A DNA stretch of 64,000 nucleotides from Oceanobacillus manasiensis (lineage in GTDB: Bacteria > Bacillota > Bacilli > Bacillales > Amphibacillaceae). Below are positions 63,671 through 64,000 of the stretch, piece by piece (position 1 is the stretch's first letter; every line of letters starts with the position of its first letter). The stretch is from contig NZ_CCDL010000005.1 in the NCBI RefSeq assembly GCF_000724085.1, positions 1-64,000 of the forward strand. Direction: 5' to 3'. Made by a program: the position numbers and the translations under genes. The notes beneath the pieces were generated by a model that did no database searches, had not been told where the DNA came from, and saw only the letters and a list, made by a program, of their open reading frames with translations.

Positions 63671-64000
63671 TTTACGTTTTTAATCTTTTCTAGCCATTCA
63701 TCTTTATTTTCGATTGTTTTTTCCATGGTAGTGTAGCGAACAACAAAGAGATGGCCATCTTTACCGAAAGCACGTGCTATTTCTTCCTGGTCATCCTGTG
63801 TGCTGTCCCCTGTAACGGAAAATTCATAAATGACTTCCTGATCCGTTTCTTCTAGATAATTGAATTCTAGTTCACCATCTAACATACCATTTAAATTTGT
63901 TTCAATCATGTCCGCATATGCTTTGTGGCCCCCATCTGCAGCGAGGTCAGTATAAACATGGACACTCAATAACTCTGTTAAATCATGTAAATCCTCTCCA
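63667..64000 (-). CDS. Unknown protein, N-terminus outside window
   Basis: The frame stays open to the right edge, reading GEDLHDLTELLSVHVYTDLA before a possible TTG at 63969. At least 111 residues are therefore present and the true start is probably beyond the window. The visible part is acidic and mixed alpha/beta (ELEFNYLEETDQEVIYEFSVTG, split here from a longer run) and ends EWLEKIKNVK. It could be the C-terminal half of a lipoprotein or secreted protein. I recognise no family. Its stop codon lies inside a family B repeat. Confidence 0.6.
   Translation of the reverse strand, partial: GEDLHDLTELLSVHVYTDLAADGGHKAYADMIETNLNGMLDGELEFNYLEETDQEVIYEFSVTGDSTQDDQEEIARAFGKDGHLFVVRYTTMEKTIENKDEWLEKIKNVK

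Overview
The window looks like chromosome of a low-GC, Gram-positive, spore-forming Bacillaceae. Reasons: AGGAGG ribosome binding sites, frequent TTG/GTG starts, two SAM (S-box) riboswitches, a CIRCE-controlled groESL next to ydiL/ydiK as in Bacillus subtilis, hxlR/hxlAB, YkuI and YfmS relatives, and a BclA-like collagen-repeat protein. A marine or halotolerant genus such as Oceanobacillus or Virgibacillus would fit the gene content, but that is a guess.

Layout. 1-9 kb: the end of a collagen-like surface protein, a degenerate EAL protein, ung, an EbrAB-type SMR pair, a soluble chemotaxis-type signalling protein, a 52-bp tandem repeat array, formaldehyde-fixing hxlAB with divergent hxlR, and an acidic lipoprotein. 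8.7-11.8 kb: an RND exporter. 12.3-17.8 kb: an accessory block holding a complete group II intron, a 93-aa unknown, and an unrecognised two-gene operon (membrane/coiled-coil protein plus a protein with a nuclease-like core). It abuts a dehydrogenase gene remnant. 18-24 kb: a formate/nitrite-type channel, then an S-box controlled methionine unit (YxjG/H-like synthase and metI), a TauE-type exporter and a LysR regulator. 24-35 kb: DUF4385 protein, MacB/FtsX-type ABC exporter, DCC protein, two membrane chemoreceptors around a ketopantoate reductase, and an unknown. 35-42.4 kb: a second S-box operon, unusual in content: an M20 amidohydrolase followed by a complete Opp-type peptide importer.

42.6-59.2 kb is a sugar locus. 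It holds a CUT2 importer (ATPase, two permeases, binding lipoprotein), a YesMN-like two-component system with its own binding lipoprotein, L-rhamnose mutarotase, a broken alpha-L-rhamnosidase, two sulfatases lacking export signals, a GPH-type symporter, and a broken formylglycine-generating enzyme. Together these suggest past or present use of sulfated, rhamnose-containing oligosaccharides (ulvan-like material is one candidate) in a locus that is decaying. 59.3-64 kb: acetyltransferase, groEL-groES with CIRCE, ydiL, ydiK and an incomplete unknown gene.

Between genes there are two dispersed repeat families, each with two copies (about 330 bp and 155 bp). Two group II intron 5' ends each lie directly behind an intrinsic terminator. 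The strongest candidate for an undescribed system is the 14.9-17.8 kb two-gene operon. The S-box controlled amidohydrolase/Opp operon and the sulfatase locus with its broken activator are next.
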